Part shown: in pieces, positions 1 to 11,647 of the stretch
How positions within the stretch are numbered: the first letter of the stretch is position 1
Layout of the letters: each line of letters begins with the position of its first letter
DNA from: Morinoia aosen
Lineage: Eukaryota > Arthropoda > Malacostraca > Amphipoda > Talitridae
Length of the DNA stretch: 64,000 nt
NCBI GenBank assembly: GCA_030386875.1
Contig: CM059567.1
Span: forward strand, 83,135,130-83,199,129
Reading direction: 5' to 3'
Notes under the pieces: generated by a model
The model's input: only the letters and a program-made list of their open reading frames with translations
Databases searched by the model: none
Told to the model about the DNA's origin: nothing
Made by a program: the position numbers and the translations under genes

Positions 1-697
1 TCATCGATTGATCGCCCTTTCCGGAAGCACATATGTCGAGTGAATGAATATCTTTATCAATGATTGCGCAGGTTATCTCAGCTTGCGCCCTATGATATCT
101 TGGTGTTGGGCGCATCTTTTCCATGCGAGTGTACTCCGCTGAGTACATTCGGTGCTGATATTTTTCGATGGACGATTCACGTAGAGCCTCGGAAATGAGC
201 TCTTCGACTGTTATGATGCGCATGCAAGAGTGACAGCTGTAAGCAGCTGCCTGCTGTTCAATGGTCTCAAGATTTTGGAAACTACAGCCCTCCGAAAGTG
301 TAGTCATTTGCGGCTGTGAACGTTCTTTTTGTTCACGGGCGTAGCGTGAGGCTGGGAGATGAAGCTCAGTTGTAGGTAACAGTTTTCCGAGCAAATCGAT
401 CGTGATGGTGAATTTCGATGAATGCATCGCACACTGATTGAATGAATCATCGTGAGCTGGTGTGCAGGCACCTGCTCAAAGTGAGCATTTGTTCCAATCC
501 AGAGCTGTTAGACGACGTTCCCTGCAATTGGAAGGTGTGACTTTGTTTTTTCGCGCAATTTAGGACGTGGACTACAATCGATGATACTGTTAGTTGAGCG
601 TCGAGCATAGTGAAGCGGCGACATCATCGAGTATTGTTTTACTTGAAGATAAGTTGGTCAAATACGAATTCGTTCGTTCGACATGGCAATCTTCCTC
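1..697 (+). repeat. partial spacer at the left window edge
   Basis: This is the distal part of a 5S spacer whose own gene lies outside the window. It contains no gene. It is closest to the spacers at about 39.5-40.1 kb and 41.6-42.2 kb, sharing the 3-bp-shorter ATGATATCTTGG form and the TGTTAGACGACG variant. Confidence 0.9.
660..697 (+). promoter_or_regulatory. conserved 5' flanking block of the 5S gene (representative)
   Basis: An AT-rich stretch (TCAAATACGAATTC) lies about 25-40 bp before the 5S start, followed by GTTCGTTCGACATGGCAATC and CTTCCTC directly before the gene. It recurs before nearly every gene. Arthropod 5S genes are known to use an upstream TATA-like element near -30 together with the internal control region, so a promoter role is plausible, but this is inferred from position only. 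Units starting at 2863, 8275, 10442, 12609 and 18023 have one GTTC instead of two. Confidence 0.4.
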
Positions 698-817
698 GCC
701 AACGGCCATACCACGTTGAATGCACCGCTTCTCGTCCGATCAGCGAAGTTAAGCAACGTTGGGTCTGGTTAGTACTTGGATGGGTGACCGCCTGGGAACA
801 CCAGATGCTGTTGGCTT
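698..817 (+). rRNA. 5S rRNA: 5S ribosomal RNA, copy 1 (reference copy)
   Basis: 5S rRNA is the small RNA of the large ribosomal subunit, transcribed by RNA polymerase III. The 120-nt sequence begins GCCAACGGCCATACCACG and ends GCTGTTGGCTT. GCCAAC at nt 1-6 pairs with GTTGGC at nt 113-118 to close helix I. The internal control region is visible: a box A-like GAAGTTAAGCAACG near nt 48-61 and a box C-like GGATGGGTGACCGCCTGG at nt 81-98, the TFIIIA-dependent type 1 promoter. The gene runs straight into a T5 run that serves as Pol III terminator. This copy matches the array consensus. The ends are set by helix I pairing and the family length of about 120 nt, so each could be off by a base. Confidence 0.98.
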
Positions 818-820
818 TTT
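816..820 (+). terminator. Pol III T-run terminator of 5S copy 1 (representative)
   Basis: T5 overlaps the 3' end of the gene (GGCTTTTTACC). Most copies share it. Copies 26, 28, 30, 31, 47, 48 and probably 43 have only T4 followed by C (GGCTTTTCAC), and copies 20 and 25 read GGCATTTTAC. A run of four or more T is the known minimal Pol III stop. Two further T6 runs lie 65-100 bp downstream and could act as back-up. Confidence 0.8.
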
Positions 821-1780
821 ACCTTTTCCGTGTCTTCTTCGATGACAGGAATTTGGGTCAAATCTCCCGAGTGAGTTCGATTTTTTCCGCGGGATTGTCC
901 CGTGAGGTCATTTTTTCAACACTTTTGATTTCTTGCATGCTTGCATTCGCGTACCCGCAGGTTGGAACCAAGCTCCTATTTTGATATTTGCACAGTCCAA
1001 AGGTCACCATTAAATGGTCGCCTTTTCTTCGTCACGTTCTGGAAAATCTTAGGCATCTAGATGGAACGAGCCCGATGATGTTCATCGATTGATCGCCCTT
1101 TCCGGAAGCACATATGTCGAGTGAATGAATATCTTTGGCAATGATCGCGCAGGTTATCTTAGCTTGCGCCCTATGATGAGATCTTGGTGTTGGGCGCATC
1201 TTTTCCATGCGAGTGTACTCCGCTGAGTACATTCGGTGCTGATATTTTTCGATGGACGATTCACGTCGAGCCTCGGAAATGAGCTCTTCGACTGTTATGA
1301 TGCGCATGCAAGAGTGACAGCTGTGAGCAGCTGCCGCTGTTCAATGGTCTCAAGATTTTGGAAACTACAGCCCTCCGAAAGTGTAGTCATTTGCGGCTGT
1401 GAACGTTCTTTTTGTTCACGGGAGTAGCGTGAGGCTGGGAGATGAAGCTCAGTTGTAGGTAACAGTTTTCCGAGCAAATCGACCGTGATCGTGAATTTCG
1501 ATGAATGCATCGCACACTGTTTGAATGAATCATCGTGAGCTGGTGTGCAGGCTCCTGCTCAAAGTGAGCATTTGTTCCAATCCAGAGCTGTTTGACGACG
1601 TTCCCTGCAATTGGAAGGTGTGACTTTTTTTTTTCGCGCAATTTAGGACGTGGACTACAATCGATAATACTGTTAGTTGAGCGTCGAGCATAGTGAAGCG
1701 GCGACATCATCGAGTATTGTTTTACTTGAAGATAAGTTGGTCAAATACGAATTCGTTCGTTCGACATGGCAATCTTCCTC
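818..1780 (+). repeat. 5S intergenic spacer (representative of all units)
   Basis: This 963-bp spacer separates copies 1 and 2. Proximal part: T-runs at 881-886 and 911-916 flank the inverted repeat CGGGA/TCCCG at 890-902. Middle part: the imperfect palindrome CGATGATGTTCATCG near 1074. Distal part: a poly-T/A tract near 1625 that varies in length between units, then the conserved block before the next gene. Open frames on both strands span it but are interrupted in other units. No gene is recognised. Confidence 0.85.
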
Positions 1781-1900
1781 GCCAACGGCCATACCACGTT
1801 GAATGCACCGCTTCTCGTCGGATCAGCGAAGTTAAGCAACGTTGGGTCTGGTTAGTACTTGGATGGGTGACCGCCTGGGAACACCAGATGCTGTTAGCTT
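1781..1900 (+). rRNA. 5S rRNA: 5S ribosomal RNA, copy 2 (variant)
   Basis: Full-length 5S gene with two differences from the array consensus: C40G in the loop region and G116A, which breaks the C3-G116 pair of helix I. The same pair of changes occurs in copy 16, 15,160 bp away. It may be a variant or a non-functional gene; box A and box C are intact. Confidence 0.93.
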
Positions 1901-2862
1901 TTTACCTTTTCCGTGTCTTCTTCGATGACAGGAATTTGGGTTAAATCTCCCGAGTGAATTCGATTTTTTCCGCCGGATTGTCCCGTGAGGTCATTTTTTT
2001 CAACACTTTTGATTTCTTGCATGCCTGCATTCGCGTACCCGCAGGTTTGAACCAAGCTCCTATTTTGATATTTGCACAGTCCAAAGGTAACCATTCAATG
2101 GTCGCCTTTTCTTCGTCACGTTCTGAATAATCTTAGGCACCTAGATGGAATGAGCCCGATGATGTTCATCGATTGATCGCCCTTTCCGGAAGCACATATG
2201 TCAAGTGAATGAATGTCTTTGGCAATGATTGCGCAGGTTATCTCAGCTTGCGCCCTCTGATGAGATCTTGGTGTTGGGCGCATCTTTTCCATGCGAGTGT
2301 ACTCCGCTGAGTACATTCGGTGCTGAAATTTTTCGATGGACGATTCACGTCGAGCCTCGGAAATGAGCTCTTCCACTGTTATGATGCGCATGCAAGAGTG
2401 ACAGCTGTTAGCAGCTGCCTGCTGTTCAATGGTCTCAAGATTTTGGAAACTACAGCCCTCCGAAAGTGTAGTCATTTGCGGCTGTGAACGTTCTTTTTGT
2501 TCACGGGAGTAGCGTGAGGCTGGGAGATGAAGCTCAGTTGTAGGTAACAGTTTTCCGAGCAAATCGACCGTGATCGTGAATTTCGATGAATGCATCGCAC
2601 ACTGATTGAATGAATCATCGTGAGCGGGTGAGCAGGCTCCTGCTCAAAGTGAGCATTTGTTCCAATCCAGAGCTGTTTGACGACGTTCCCTGCAATTGGA
2701 AGGTGTGACTTTGTTTTTTTCGCGCAATTTAGGACGTGGACTACAATCGATGATACTGTTAGTTGAGCGTCGAGCATACTGAAGCGGCGACATCATCGAG
2801 TATTGTTTTACTTGAAGATAAGTTGGTCAAATACGAATTCGTTCGACATGGCAATCTTTCTC

Positions 2863-2982
2863 GCCAACGGCCATACCACGTTGAATGCACCGCTTCTCGT
2901 CCGATCAGCGAAGTTAAGCAACGTTGGGTCTGGTTAGTACTTGGATGGGTGACCGCCTGGGAACACCAGATGCTGTTGGCTT
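2863..2982 (+). rRNA. 5S rRNA: 5S ribosomal RNA, copy 3
   Basis: Consensus 120-nt 5S gene with intact helix I, box A, box C and T5 terminator. The 5' flank carries a single GTTC and TTTCTC instead of CTTCCTC before the gene, as in copies 10, 12 and 17. Confidence 0.97.
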
Positions 2983-3946
2983 TTTACCTTTTCCGTGTCT
3001 TCTTCGATGACAGGAATTTGGGTCAAATCTCCCGAGTGAATTCGATTTTTTCCGCGGGATTGTCCCGTGAGGTCATTTTTTCAACACTTTTGATTTCTTG
3101 CATGCTTGCATTCGCGTACCCGCAGGTTGGAACCAAGCTCCTATTTCGATATTTGCACAGTCCAAAGGTCACCATTAAATGGTCGCCTTTTCTTCGTCAC
3201 GTGCTGGAAAATCTTAGGCATCTAGATGGAATGAGCCCGATGATGTTCATCGATTGATCGCCCTTTCCGGAAGCACATATGTCGAGTGAATGAATATCTT
3301 TGGCAATGATCGCGCAGGTTATCTCAGCTTGCGCCCTCTGATGAGATCTTGGTGTTGGGCGCATCTTTTCCATGCGAGTGTACTCCGCTGAGTACATTAG
3401 GTGCTGATATTTTTCGATGGACGATTCACGTCGAGCCTCGGAAATGAGCTCTTCGACTGTTTGATGCGCATGCAAGAGTGACAGCTGTGAGCAGCTGCCG
3501 CTGTTCAATGGTCTCAAGATTTTGGAAACTACAGCCCTCCGAAAGTGTAGTCATTTGCGGCTGTGAACGTTCTTTTTGTTTACGGGAGTAGCGTGAGGCT
3601 GGGAGATGAAGCTCAGTTGAAGGTAACAGTTTTCCGAGTAAATCGATCGTGATCGTGAATTTCGATGAATGCATCGCACACTGATTGAATGAATCATCGT
3701 GAGCTGGTGTGCAGGCTCCTGCTCAAAGTGAGCATTTGTTCCAATCCAGAGCTGTTTGACGACGTTCCTTGCAATTGGAAGGTGTGACTTTGTTTTTTTT
3801 CGCGCAATTTAGGACGTGGACTACAATCGATAATACTGTTAGTTGAGCGTCGAGCATAGTGAAGCGGCGACATCATCGAGTATTGTTTTACTTGAAGATA
3901 AGTTGGTCAAATACGAATTCGTTCCTTCGACATGGCAATCATCCTC

Positions 3947-4066
3947 GCCAACGGCCATACCACGTTGAATGCACCGCTTCTCGTCCGATCAGCGAAGTTA
4001 AGCAACGTTGGGTCTGGTTAGTACTTGGATGGGTGACCGCCTGGGAACACCAGATGCTGTTGGCTT
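3947..4066 (+). rRNA. 5S rRNA: 5S ribosomal RNA, copy 4
   Basis: Consensus gene. The 5' flank has GTTCCTTCGACATGGCAATC, shared only with copy 18, part of the block repeated 15,160 bp downstream. Confidence 0.97.
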
Positions 4067-5027
4067 TTTACCTTTTCCGTGTCTTCTTCGATGACAGGAA
4101 TTTGGGTCAAATCTCCCGAGTGAGTTCGATTTTTTCCGCCGGATTGTCCCGTGAGGTCATTTTTTCAACACTTTTGATTTCTTGCATGCCTGCATTCGCG
4201 TACCCGCAGGTTGGAACCAAGCTCCTATTTTGATATTTGCACAGTCCAAAGGTCACCACTAAATGGTCGCCTTTTCTTCGTCACGTTCTGGAAAATCTCA
4301 GGCATCTAGATGGAATGAGCCCGATGATGTTCATCGATTGATCGCCCTTTCCGGAAGCACATATGTCGAGTGAATGAATATCTTTGGCAATGATCGCGCA
4401 GGTTATCTCAGCTTGCGCCCTATGATGAGATCTTGGTGTTGGGCGCATCTTTTCCATGCGAGTGTACTCCGCTGAGTACATTCGGTGCTGATATTTTTCG
4501 ATGGACGATTCACGTCGAGCCTCGGAAATGAGCTCTTCGACTGTTATGATGCGCATGCAAGAGTGACAGCTGTGAGCAGCTGCCGCTGTTCAATGGTCTC
4601 AAGATTTTGGAAACTACAGCCCTCCGAAAGTGTAGTCATTTGCGGCTGTGAACGTTCTTTTTGTTTACGGGAGTAGCGTGAGGCTGGGAGATGAAGCTCA
4701 GTTGTAGGTAACAGTTTTCCGAGAAAATCGATCGTGATCGTGAATTTCGATGAATGCATCGCACACTGATTGAATGAATCATCGTGAGCTGGTGTGCAGG
4801 CTCCTGCTCAAAGTGAGCATTTGTTCCAATCCAGAGCTGTTTGACGACGTTCCCTGCAATTGGAAGGTGTGACTTTGTTTTTTTTCGCGCAATTTAGGAC
4901 GTGAACTACAATCGATAATACTGTTAGTTGAGCCTCGAGCATAGTGAGGCGGCGACATCATCGAGTATTGTTTTACTTGAAGATAAGTTGGTCAAATACG
5001 AATTCGTTCGTTCGACATGGCATCTTC

Positions 5028-5147
5028 GCCAACGGCCATACCACGTTGAATGCACCGCTTCTCGTCCGATCAGCGAAGTTAAGCAACGTTGGGTCTGGTT
5101 AGTACTTGGATGGGTGACCGCCTGGGAACACCAGATGCTGTTGGCTT
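5028..5147 (+). rRNA. 5S rRNA: 5S ribosomal RNA, copy 5
   Basis: Consensus gene. The flank just before it is shortened (CATGGCATCTTC), bringing the upstream AT-rich block 3 bp closer than usual. Confidence 0.97.
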
Positions 5148-6110
5148 TTTACCTTTTCCGTGTCTTCTTCGATGACAGGAATTTGGGTCAATTCTCCCGA
5201 GTGAATTCGATTTTTTCCGCGGGATTGTCCCGTGAGGTCATTTTTTTCAACACTTTTGATTCCTTGCTTGCCTGCATTTGCGTACCCGCAGGTTGGAACC
5301 AAGCTCCCATTTTGATGTTTGCACATTCCAAAGGTCACCATTCAATCGTCGCCTTTTCTTCGTCACGTTCTGGAAAATCTTAGGCATCTAGATGGATTGA
5401 GCCCGATGATGTTCATCGATTGATCGCCCTTTCCGGAAGCACATCTGTCTAGTGAATGAATATCTTAGGCAATGATTGCGCAGGTTATCTCAGCTTGCGC
5501 CCTATGATGAGATCTTGGTGTTGGGCGCATCTTTTCCATGCGAGTGTACTCCGCTGAGTACATTCGGTTCTGATATTTTTCGATGGACGATTCACGTCGA
5601 GCCTCGGAAATGAGCTCTTCCACTGTTATGATGCGCATGCAAGAGTGACAGCTGTAAGCAGCTGCCTGCTGTTCAATGGTCTGAAGATTTTGGAAACTAC
5701 AGCCCTCCGATAGTGTAGTCATTTGCGGCTGTGAACGTTCTTTTTGTTCACGGGAGTAGCGTGAGGCTGGGATATGAAGCTCAGTTGTAGTTAACAGTTT
5801 TCCGAGCAAATCGATCGTGATCGTGAATTTCGATGAATGCATCGCACACTGATTTAATGAATCATCGTGAGCGGGTGAGCAGGCTCCTGCTCAAAGTAAG
5901 CATTTGTTCCAATCCAGAGCTGTTTGACGACGTTCCCTGCAATTGGAAGGTGTGACTTTTTTTTTGCGCAATTTAGGACGTGGACTACAATCGATGATAC
6001 TGTTAGTTGAGCGTCGAGCATTGTGAAGCGGCGACATCATCGAGTATTGTTTTACTTGAATATATGTTGGTCAAATACGAATTCGTTCGTTCGACATGGC
6101 AATCTTCCCC

Positions 6111-6230
6111 GCCAACGGCCATACCACGTTGAATGCACCGCTTCTCGTCCGATCAGCGAAGTTAAGCAACGTTGGGTCTGGTTAGTACTTGGATGGGTGA
6201 CCGCCTGGGAACACCAGATGCTGTTGGCTT
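6111..6230 (+). rRNA. 5S rRNA: 5S ribosomal RNA, copy 6
   Basis: Consensus gene with intact internal promoter and T5 terminator. The base pattern before it is CTTCCCC rather than CTTCCTC. Confidence 0.97.
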
Positions 6231-7193
6231 TTTACCTTTTCCGTGTCTTCTTCGATGACAGGAATTTGGGTCAATTCTCCCGAGTGAATTCGATTTTTTC
6301 CGCGGGATTGTCCCGTGAGGTCATTTTTTTCAACACTTTTGATTCCTTGCTTGCCTGCATTTGCGTATCCGCAGGTTGGAACCTAGCTCCCATTTTGATG
6401 TTTGCACATTCCAAAGGTCACCATTCAATCGTCGCCTTTTCTTCGTCACGTTCTGGAAAATCTTAGGCATCTAGATGGATTGAGCCCGATGATGTTCATC
6501 GATTGATCGCCCTTTCCGGAAGCACATATGTCGAGTGAATGAATATCTTTGGCAATGATCGCGCAGGTTATCTCAGCTTGCGCCCTATGATGAGATCTTG
6601 GTGTTGGGCGCATCTTTTCCATGCGAGTGTACTCCGCTGAGTACATTCGGTGCTGATATTTTTCGATGGACGATTCACGTCGAGCCTCGGAAATGAGCTC
6701 TTCGACTTATGATGCGCATGCAAGAGTGACAGCTGTGAGCAGCTGCCGCTGTTCAATGGTCTCAAGATTTTGGAAACTACAGCCCTCCGAAAGTGTAGTC
6801 ATTTGCGGCTGTGAACATTCTTTTTGTTTACGGGAGTAGCGTGAGGCTGGGAGATGAAGCTCAGTTGTAGGTAACAGTTTTCCGAGCAAATCGATCGTGA
6901 TCGTGAATTTCGATGAATGCATCGCACACTGATTGAATGAATCATCGTGAGCTGGTGTGCAGGCACCTGCTCAAAGTGAGCATTTGTTCCAATCCAGAGC
7001 TGTTTGACGACGTTCCCTGCAATTGGAAGGTGTGACTTTGTTTTTTTCGCGCAATTTAGGACGTGGACTACAATCGATGATACTGTTAGTTGAGCGTCGA
7101 GCATAGTGAAGCGGCGACATCATCGAGTATTGTTTTACTTGAAGATAAGTTGGTCAAATACGAATTCGTTCGTTCGACATGGCAGTCTTCCTC

Positions 7194-7313
7194 GCCAACG
7201 GCCATACCAAGTTGAATGCACCGCTTCTCGTCCGATCAGCGAAGTTAAGCAACGTTGGGTCTGGTTAGTACTTGGATGGGTGACCGCCTGGGAACACCAG
7301 ATGCTGTTGGCTT
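7194..7313 (+). rRNA. 5S rRNA: 5S ribosomal RNA, copy 7 (variant)
   Basis: Full-length gene with C17A (ACCAAG for ACCACG) at the start of helix II. Otherwise consensus, with internal promoter and T-run intact. Confidence 0.95.
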
Positions 7314-8274
7314 TTTACCTTTTCCGTGTCTTCTTCGATGACAGGAATTTGGGTCAAATCTCCCGAGTGAGTTCGATTTTTTCCGCGGGATTGTCCCGTG
7401 AGGTCATTTTTTCAACACTTTTGATTTCTTGCATGCTTGCATTCGCGTACCCGCAGGTTGGAACCAAGCTCCTATTTCGATATTTGCACAGTCCAAAGGT
7501 CACCATTAAATGGTCGCCTTTTCTTCGTCACGTGCTGGAAAATCTTAGGCATCTAGATGGAATGAGCCCGATGATGTTCATCGATTGATCGCCCTTTCCG
7601 GAAGCACATATGTCGAGTGAATGAATATCTTTGGCAATGATCGCGCAGGTTATCTCAGCTTGCGCCCTATGATGAGATCTTGGTGTTCGGCGCAACTTTT
7701 CCATGCGAGTGTACTCCGCTGAGTACATTCGGTGCTGATATTTTTCGATGGACGATTCACGTCGAGCCTCGGAAATGAGCTCTTCCACTGTTATGATGCG
7801 CATGCAAGAGTGACGGCTGTAAGCAGCTGCCTGCTGTTAAATGGTCTCAAGATTTTGGAAACTACAGCCCTCCGAAAGTGTAGTCATTTGCGGCTGTGAA
7901 CGTTCTTTTTGTTTACGGGAGTAGCGTGAGGCTGGGAGATGAAGCTCAGTTGTAGGTAACAGTTTTCCGAGCAAATCGATCGTGATCGTGAATTTCGATG
8001 AATGCATCGCACACTGATTGAATGAATCATCGTGAGCTGGTGTGCAGGCTCCTGCTCAAAGTGAGCATTTGTTCCAATCCAGAGCTGTTTGACGACGTTC
8101 CCTGCAATTGGAAGGTGTGACTTTGTTTTTTTCGCGCAATTTAGGACGTGGACTACAATCGATGATACTGTTAGTTGAGCGTCGAGCATACTGAAGCGGC
8201 GACATCATCGAGTATTGTTTTACTTGAAGATAAGTTGGTCAAATACGAATTCGTTCGACATGGCAATCTTCCTC

Positions 8275-8394
8275 GCCAACGGCCATACCACGTTGAAGGC
8301 ACCGCTTCTCGTCCGATCAGCGAAGTTAAGCAACGTTGGGTCTGGTTAGTACTTGGATGGGTGACCGCCTGGGAACACCAGATGCTGTTGGCTT
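8275..8394 (+). rRNA. 5S rRNA: 5S ribosomal RNA, copy 8 (variant)
   Basis: Full-length gene with T24G (GAAGG for GAATG). The single-GTTC form of the 5' flank is present. Internal promoter intact. Confidence 0.95.
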
Positions 8395-9360
8395 TTTACC
8401 TTTTCCGTGTCTTCTTCGATGACAGGAATTTGGGTCAAATCTCCCGAGTGAGTTCGATTTTTTCCGCGGGATTGTCCCGTGAGGTCATTTTTTCAACACT
8501 TTTGATTTCTTGCATGCTTGCATTCGCGTACCCGCAGGTTGGAACCAAGCTCCTATTTCGATATTTGCACAGTCCAAAGGTCACCATTAAATGGTCGCCT
8601 TTTCTTCGTCACGTGCTGGAAAATCTTAGGCATCTAGATGGAATGAGCCCGATGATGTTCATCGATTGATCGCCCTTTCCGGAAGCACATATGTCGAGTG
8701 AATGAATATCTTTGGCAATGATCGCGCAGGTTATCTCAGCTTGCGCCCTATGATGAGATCTTGGTGTTGGGCGCATCTTTTCCATGCGAGTGTACTCCGC
8801 TGAGTACATTCGGTGCTGATATTTTTCGATGGACGATTCACGTCGAGCCTCGGAAATGAGCTCTTCCACTGTTATGATGCGCATGCAAGAGTGACGGCTG
8901 TAAGCAGCTGCCTGCTGTTAAATGGTCTCAAGATTTTGGAAACTACAGCCCTCCGAAAGTGTAGTCATTTGCGGCTGTGAACGTTCTTTTTGTTTACGGG
9001 AGTAGCGTGAGGCTGGGAGATGAAGCTCAGTTGTAGGTAACAGTTTTCCGAGCAAATCGATCGTGATCGTGAATTTCGATGAATGCATCGCACACTGATT
9101 GAATGAATCATCGTGAGCTGGTGTGCAGGCTCCTGCTCAAAGTGAGCATTTGTTCCAATCCAGAGCTGTTTGACGACGTTCCCTGCAATTGGAAGGTGTG
9201 ACTTTGTTTTTTTTCGCGCAATTTAGGACGTGGACTACAATCGATAATACTGTTAGTTGAGCGTCGAGCATAGTGAAGCGGCGACATCATCGAGTATTGT
9301 TTTACTTGAAGATAAGTTGGTCAAATACGAATTCGTTCGTTCGACATGGCAATCTTCCTC

Positions 9361-9480
9361 GCCAACGGCCATACCACGTTGAATGCACCGCTTCTCGTCC
9401 GATCAGCGAAGTTAAGCAACGTTGGGTCTGGTTAGTACTTGGATGGGTGACCGCCTGGGAACACCAGATGCTGTTGGCTT
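9361..9480 (+). rRNA. 5S rRNA: 5S ribosomal RNA, copy 9
   Basis: Consensus gene. It belongs to the first half of the two-unit tandem duplication and corresponds to copy 11. Confidence 0.97.
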
Positions 9481-10441
9481 TTTACCTTTTCCGTGTCTTC
9501 TTCGATGACAGGAATTTGGGTTAAATCTCCCGAGTGAGTTCGATTTTTTCCGCGGGATTGCCCCGTGAGGTCATTTTTTCAACACTTTTGATTTCTTGCA
9601 TGCCTGCATTCGCGTACCCGCAGGTTTGAACCAAGCTCCTATTTTGATATTTGCACAGTCCAAAGGTAACCATTCAATGGTCGCCTTTTCTTCGTCACGT
9701 TCTGAAAAATCTTAGGCACCTAGATGGAATGAGCCCGATGATGTTCATCGATTGATCGCCCTTTCCGGAAGCACATATGTCGAGTGAATGAATGTCTTTG
9801 GCAATGATCGCGCAGGTTATCTCAGCTTGCGCCCTATGATGAGATCTTGGTGTTGGGCGCATCTTTCCCATGCGAGTGTACCCCGCTGGGTACATTCGGT
9901 GCTGATATTTTTCGATGGACGATTCACGTCGAGCCTCGGAAATGAGCTCTTCCACTGTTATGATGCGCATGCAAGAGTGACAGCTGTAAGCAGCTGCCTG
10001 CTGTTCAATGGTCTCAAGATTTTGGAAACTACAGCCCTCCGAAAGTGTAGTCATTTGCGGCTGTGAACGTTCTTTTTGTTCACGGGAGTAGCGTGAGGCT
10101 GGGAGATGAAGCTCAGTTGTAGGTAACAGTTTTCCGAGCAAATCGACCGTGATCGTGAATTTCGATGAATGCATCGCACACTGATTGAATGAATCATCGT
10201 GAGCTGGTGTGCAGGCACCTGCTCAAAGTGAGCATTTGTTCCAATCCAGAGCTGTTTGACGACGTTCCCTGCAATTGGAAGGTGTGACTTTGTTTTTTTC
10301 GCGCAATTTAGGACGTGGACTACAATCGATGATACTGTTAGTTGAGCGTCGAGCATACTAAAGCGGCGACATCATCGAGTATTGTTTTACTTGAAGATAA
10401 GTTGGTCAAATACGAATTCGTTCGACATGGCAATCTTTCTC

Positions 10442-10561
10442 GCCAACGGCCATACCACGTTGAATGCACCGCTTCTCGTCCGATCAGCGAAGTTAAGCAA
10501 CGTTGGGTCTGGTTAGTACTTGGATGGGTGACCGCCTGGGAACACCAGATGCTGTTGGCTT
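10442..10561 (+). rRNA. 5S rRNA: 5S ribosomal RNA, copy 10
   Basis: Consensus gene with the single-GTTC flank. Its duplicate is copy 12, 2,167 bp downstream. Confidence 0.97.
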
Positions 10562-11527
10562 TTTACCTTTTCCGTGTCTTCTTCGATGACAGGAATTTGG
10601 GTCAAATCTCCCGAGTGAATTCGATTTTTTCCGCGGGATTGTCCCGTGAGGTCATTTTTTCAACACTTTTGATTTCTTGCATGCTTGCATTCGCGTACAT
10701 GCAGGTTGGAACCAAGCTCCTATTTTGATATTTTCACAGTCCAAAGGTCACCATTAAATGGTCGCCTTTTCTTCGTCACGTGCTGGAAAATCTTAGGCAT
10801 CTAGATGGAATGAGCCCGATGATGTTCATCGATTGATCGCCCTTTCCGGAAGCACATATGTCGAGTGAATGAATATCTTTGGCAATGATCGCGCAGGTTA
10901 TCTCAGCTTGCGCCCTATGATGAGATCTTGGTGTTGGGCGCATCTTTTCCATGCGAGTGTACTCCGCTGAGTACATTCGGTGCTGATATTTTTCGATGGA
11001 CGATTCACGTCGAGCCTCGGAAATGAGCTCTTCCACTGTTATGATGCGCATGCACGAGTGACGGCTGTAAGCAGCTGCCTGCTGTTAAATGGTCTCAAGA
11101 TTTTGGAAACTACAGCCCTCCGAAAGTGTAGTCATTTGCGGCTGTGAACGTTCTTTTTGTTTACGGGAGTAGCGTGAGGCTGGGAGATGAAGCTCAGTTG
11201 TAGGTAACAGTTTTCCGAGCAAATCGATCGTGATCGTGAATTTCGATGAATGCATCGCACACTGATTGAATGAATCATCGTGAGCTGGTGTGCAGGCTCC
11301 TGCTCAAAGTGAGCATTTGTTCCAATCCAGAGCTGTTTGACGACGTTCCCTGCAATTGGAAGGTGTGACTTTGTTTTTTTTCGCGCAATTTAGGACGTGG
11401 ACTACAATCGATAATACTGTTAGTTGAGCGTCGAGCATAGTGAAGCGGCGACATCATCGAGTATTGTTTTACTTGAAGATAAGTTGGTCAAATACGAATT
11501 CGTTCGTTCGACATGGCAATCTTCCTC

Positions 11528-11647
11528 GCCAACGGCCATACCACGTTGAATGCACCGCTTCTCGTCCGATCAGCGAAGTTAAGCAACGTTGGGTCTGGTT
11601 AGTACTTGGATGGGTGACCGCCTGGGAACACCAGATGCTGTTGGCTT
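11528..11647 (+). rRNA. 5S rRNA: 5S ribosomal RNA, copy 11
   Basis: Consensus gene, duplicate of copy 9 at an offset of 2,167 bp. Confidence 0.97.

Noticed and set aside
610-984. Recurring + strand frame starting MKRRHHRVLFYLKISW, seen in nearly every unit
   Set aside because: It runs straight through the 5S gene (the QRPYHV...AWEHQML part is translated 5S sequence). It recurs because the unit recurs.
1074-1090. Compensatory change in the spacer palindrome CGATGATGTTCATCG
   Set aside because: The variant forms (CCGACGATGTTCATCGG and CCGATGATGTTCATCGG) do not keep pairing; the first creates a mismatch, so there is no evidence for a selected structure.
818-1780. Linked U-snRNA, spliced-leader or histone genes in the 5S spacer, as found in some animals
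   Set aside because: I looked for U1, U2 and U6 5' ends and for histone-like frames on both strands and saw none.
2116-2595. - strand frame of about 159 codons in the spacers as a protein gene
   Set aside because: It resembles no family I know, has no adjacent gene signals, and is broken by non-triplet indels in many units. Kept as a finding, not as a gene.
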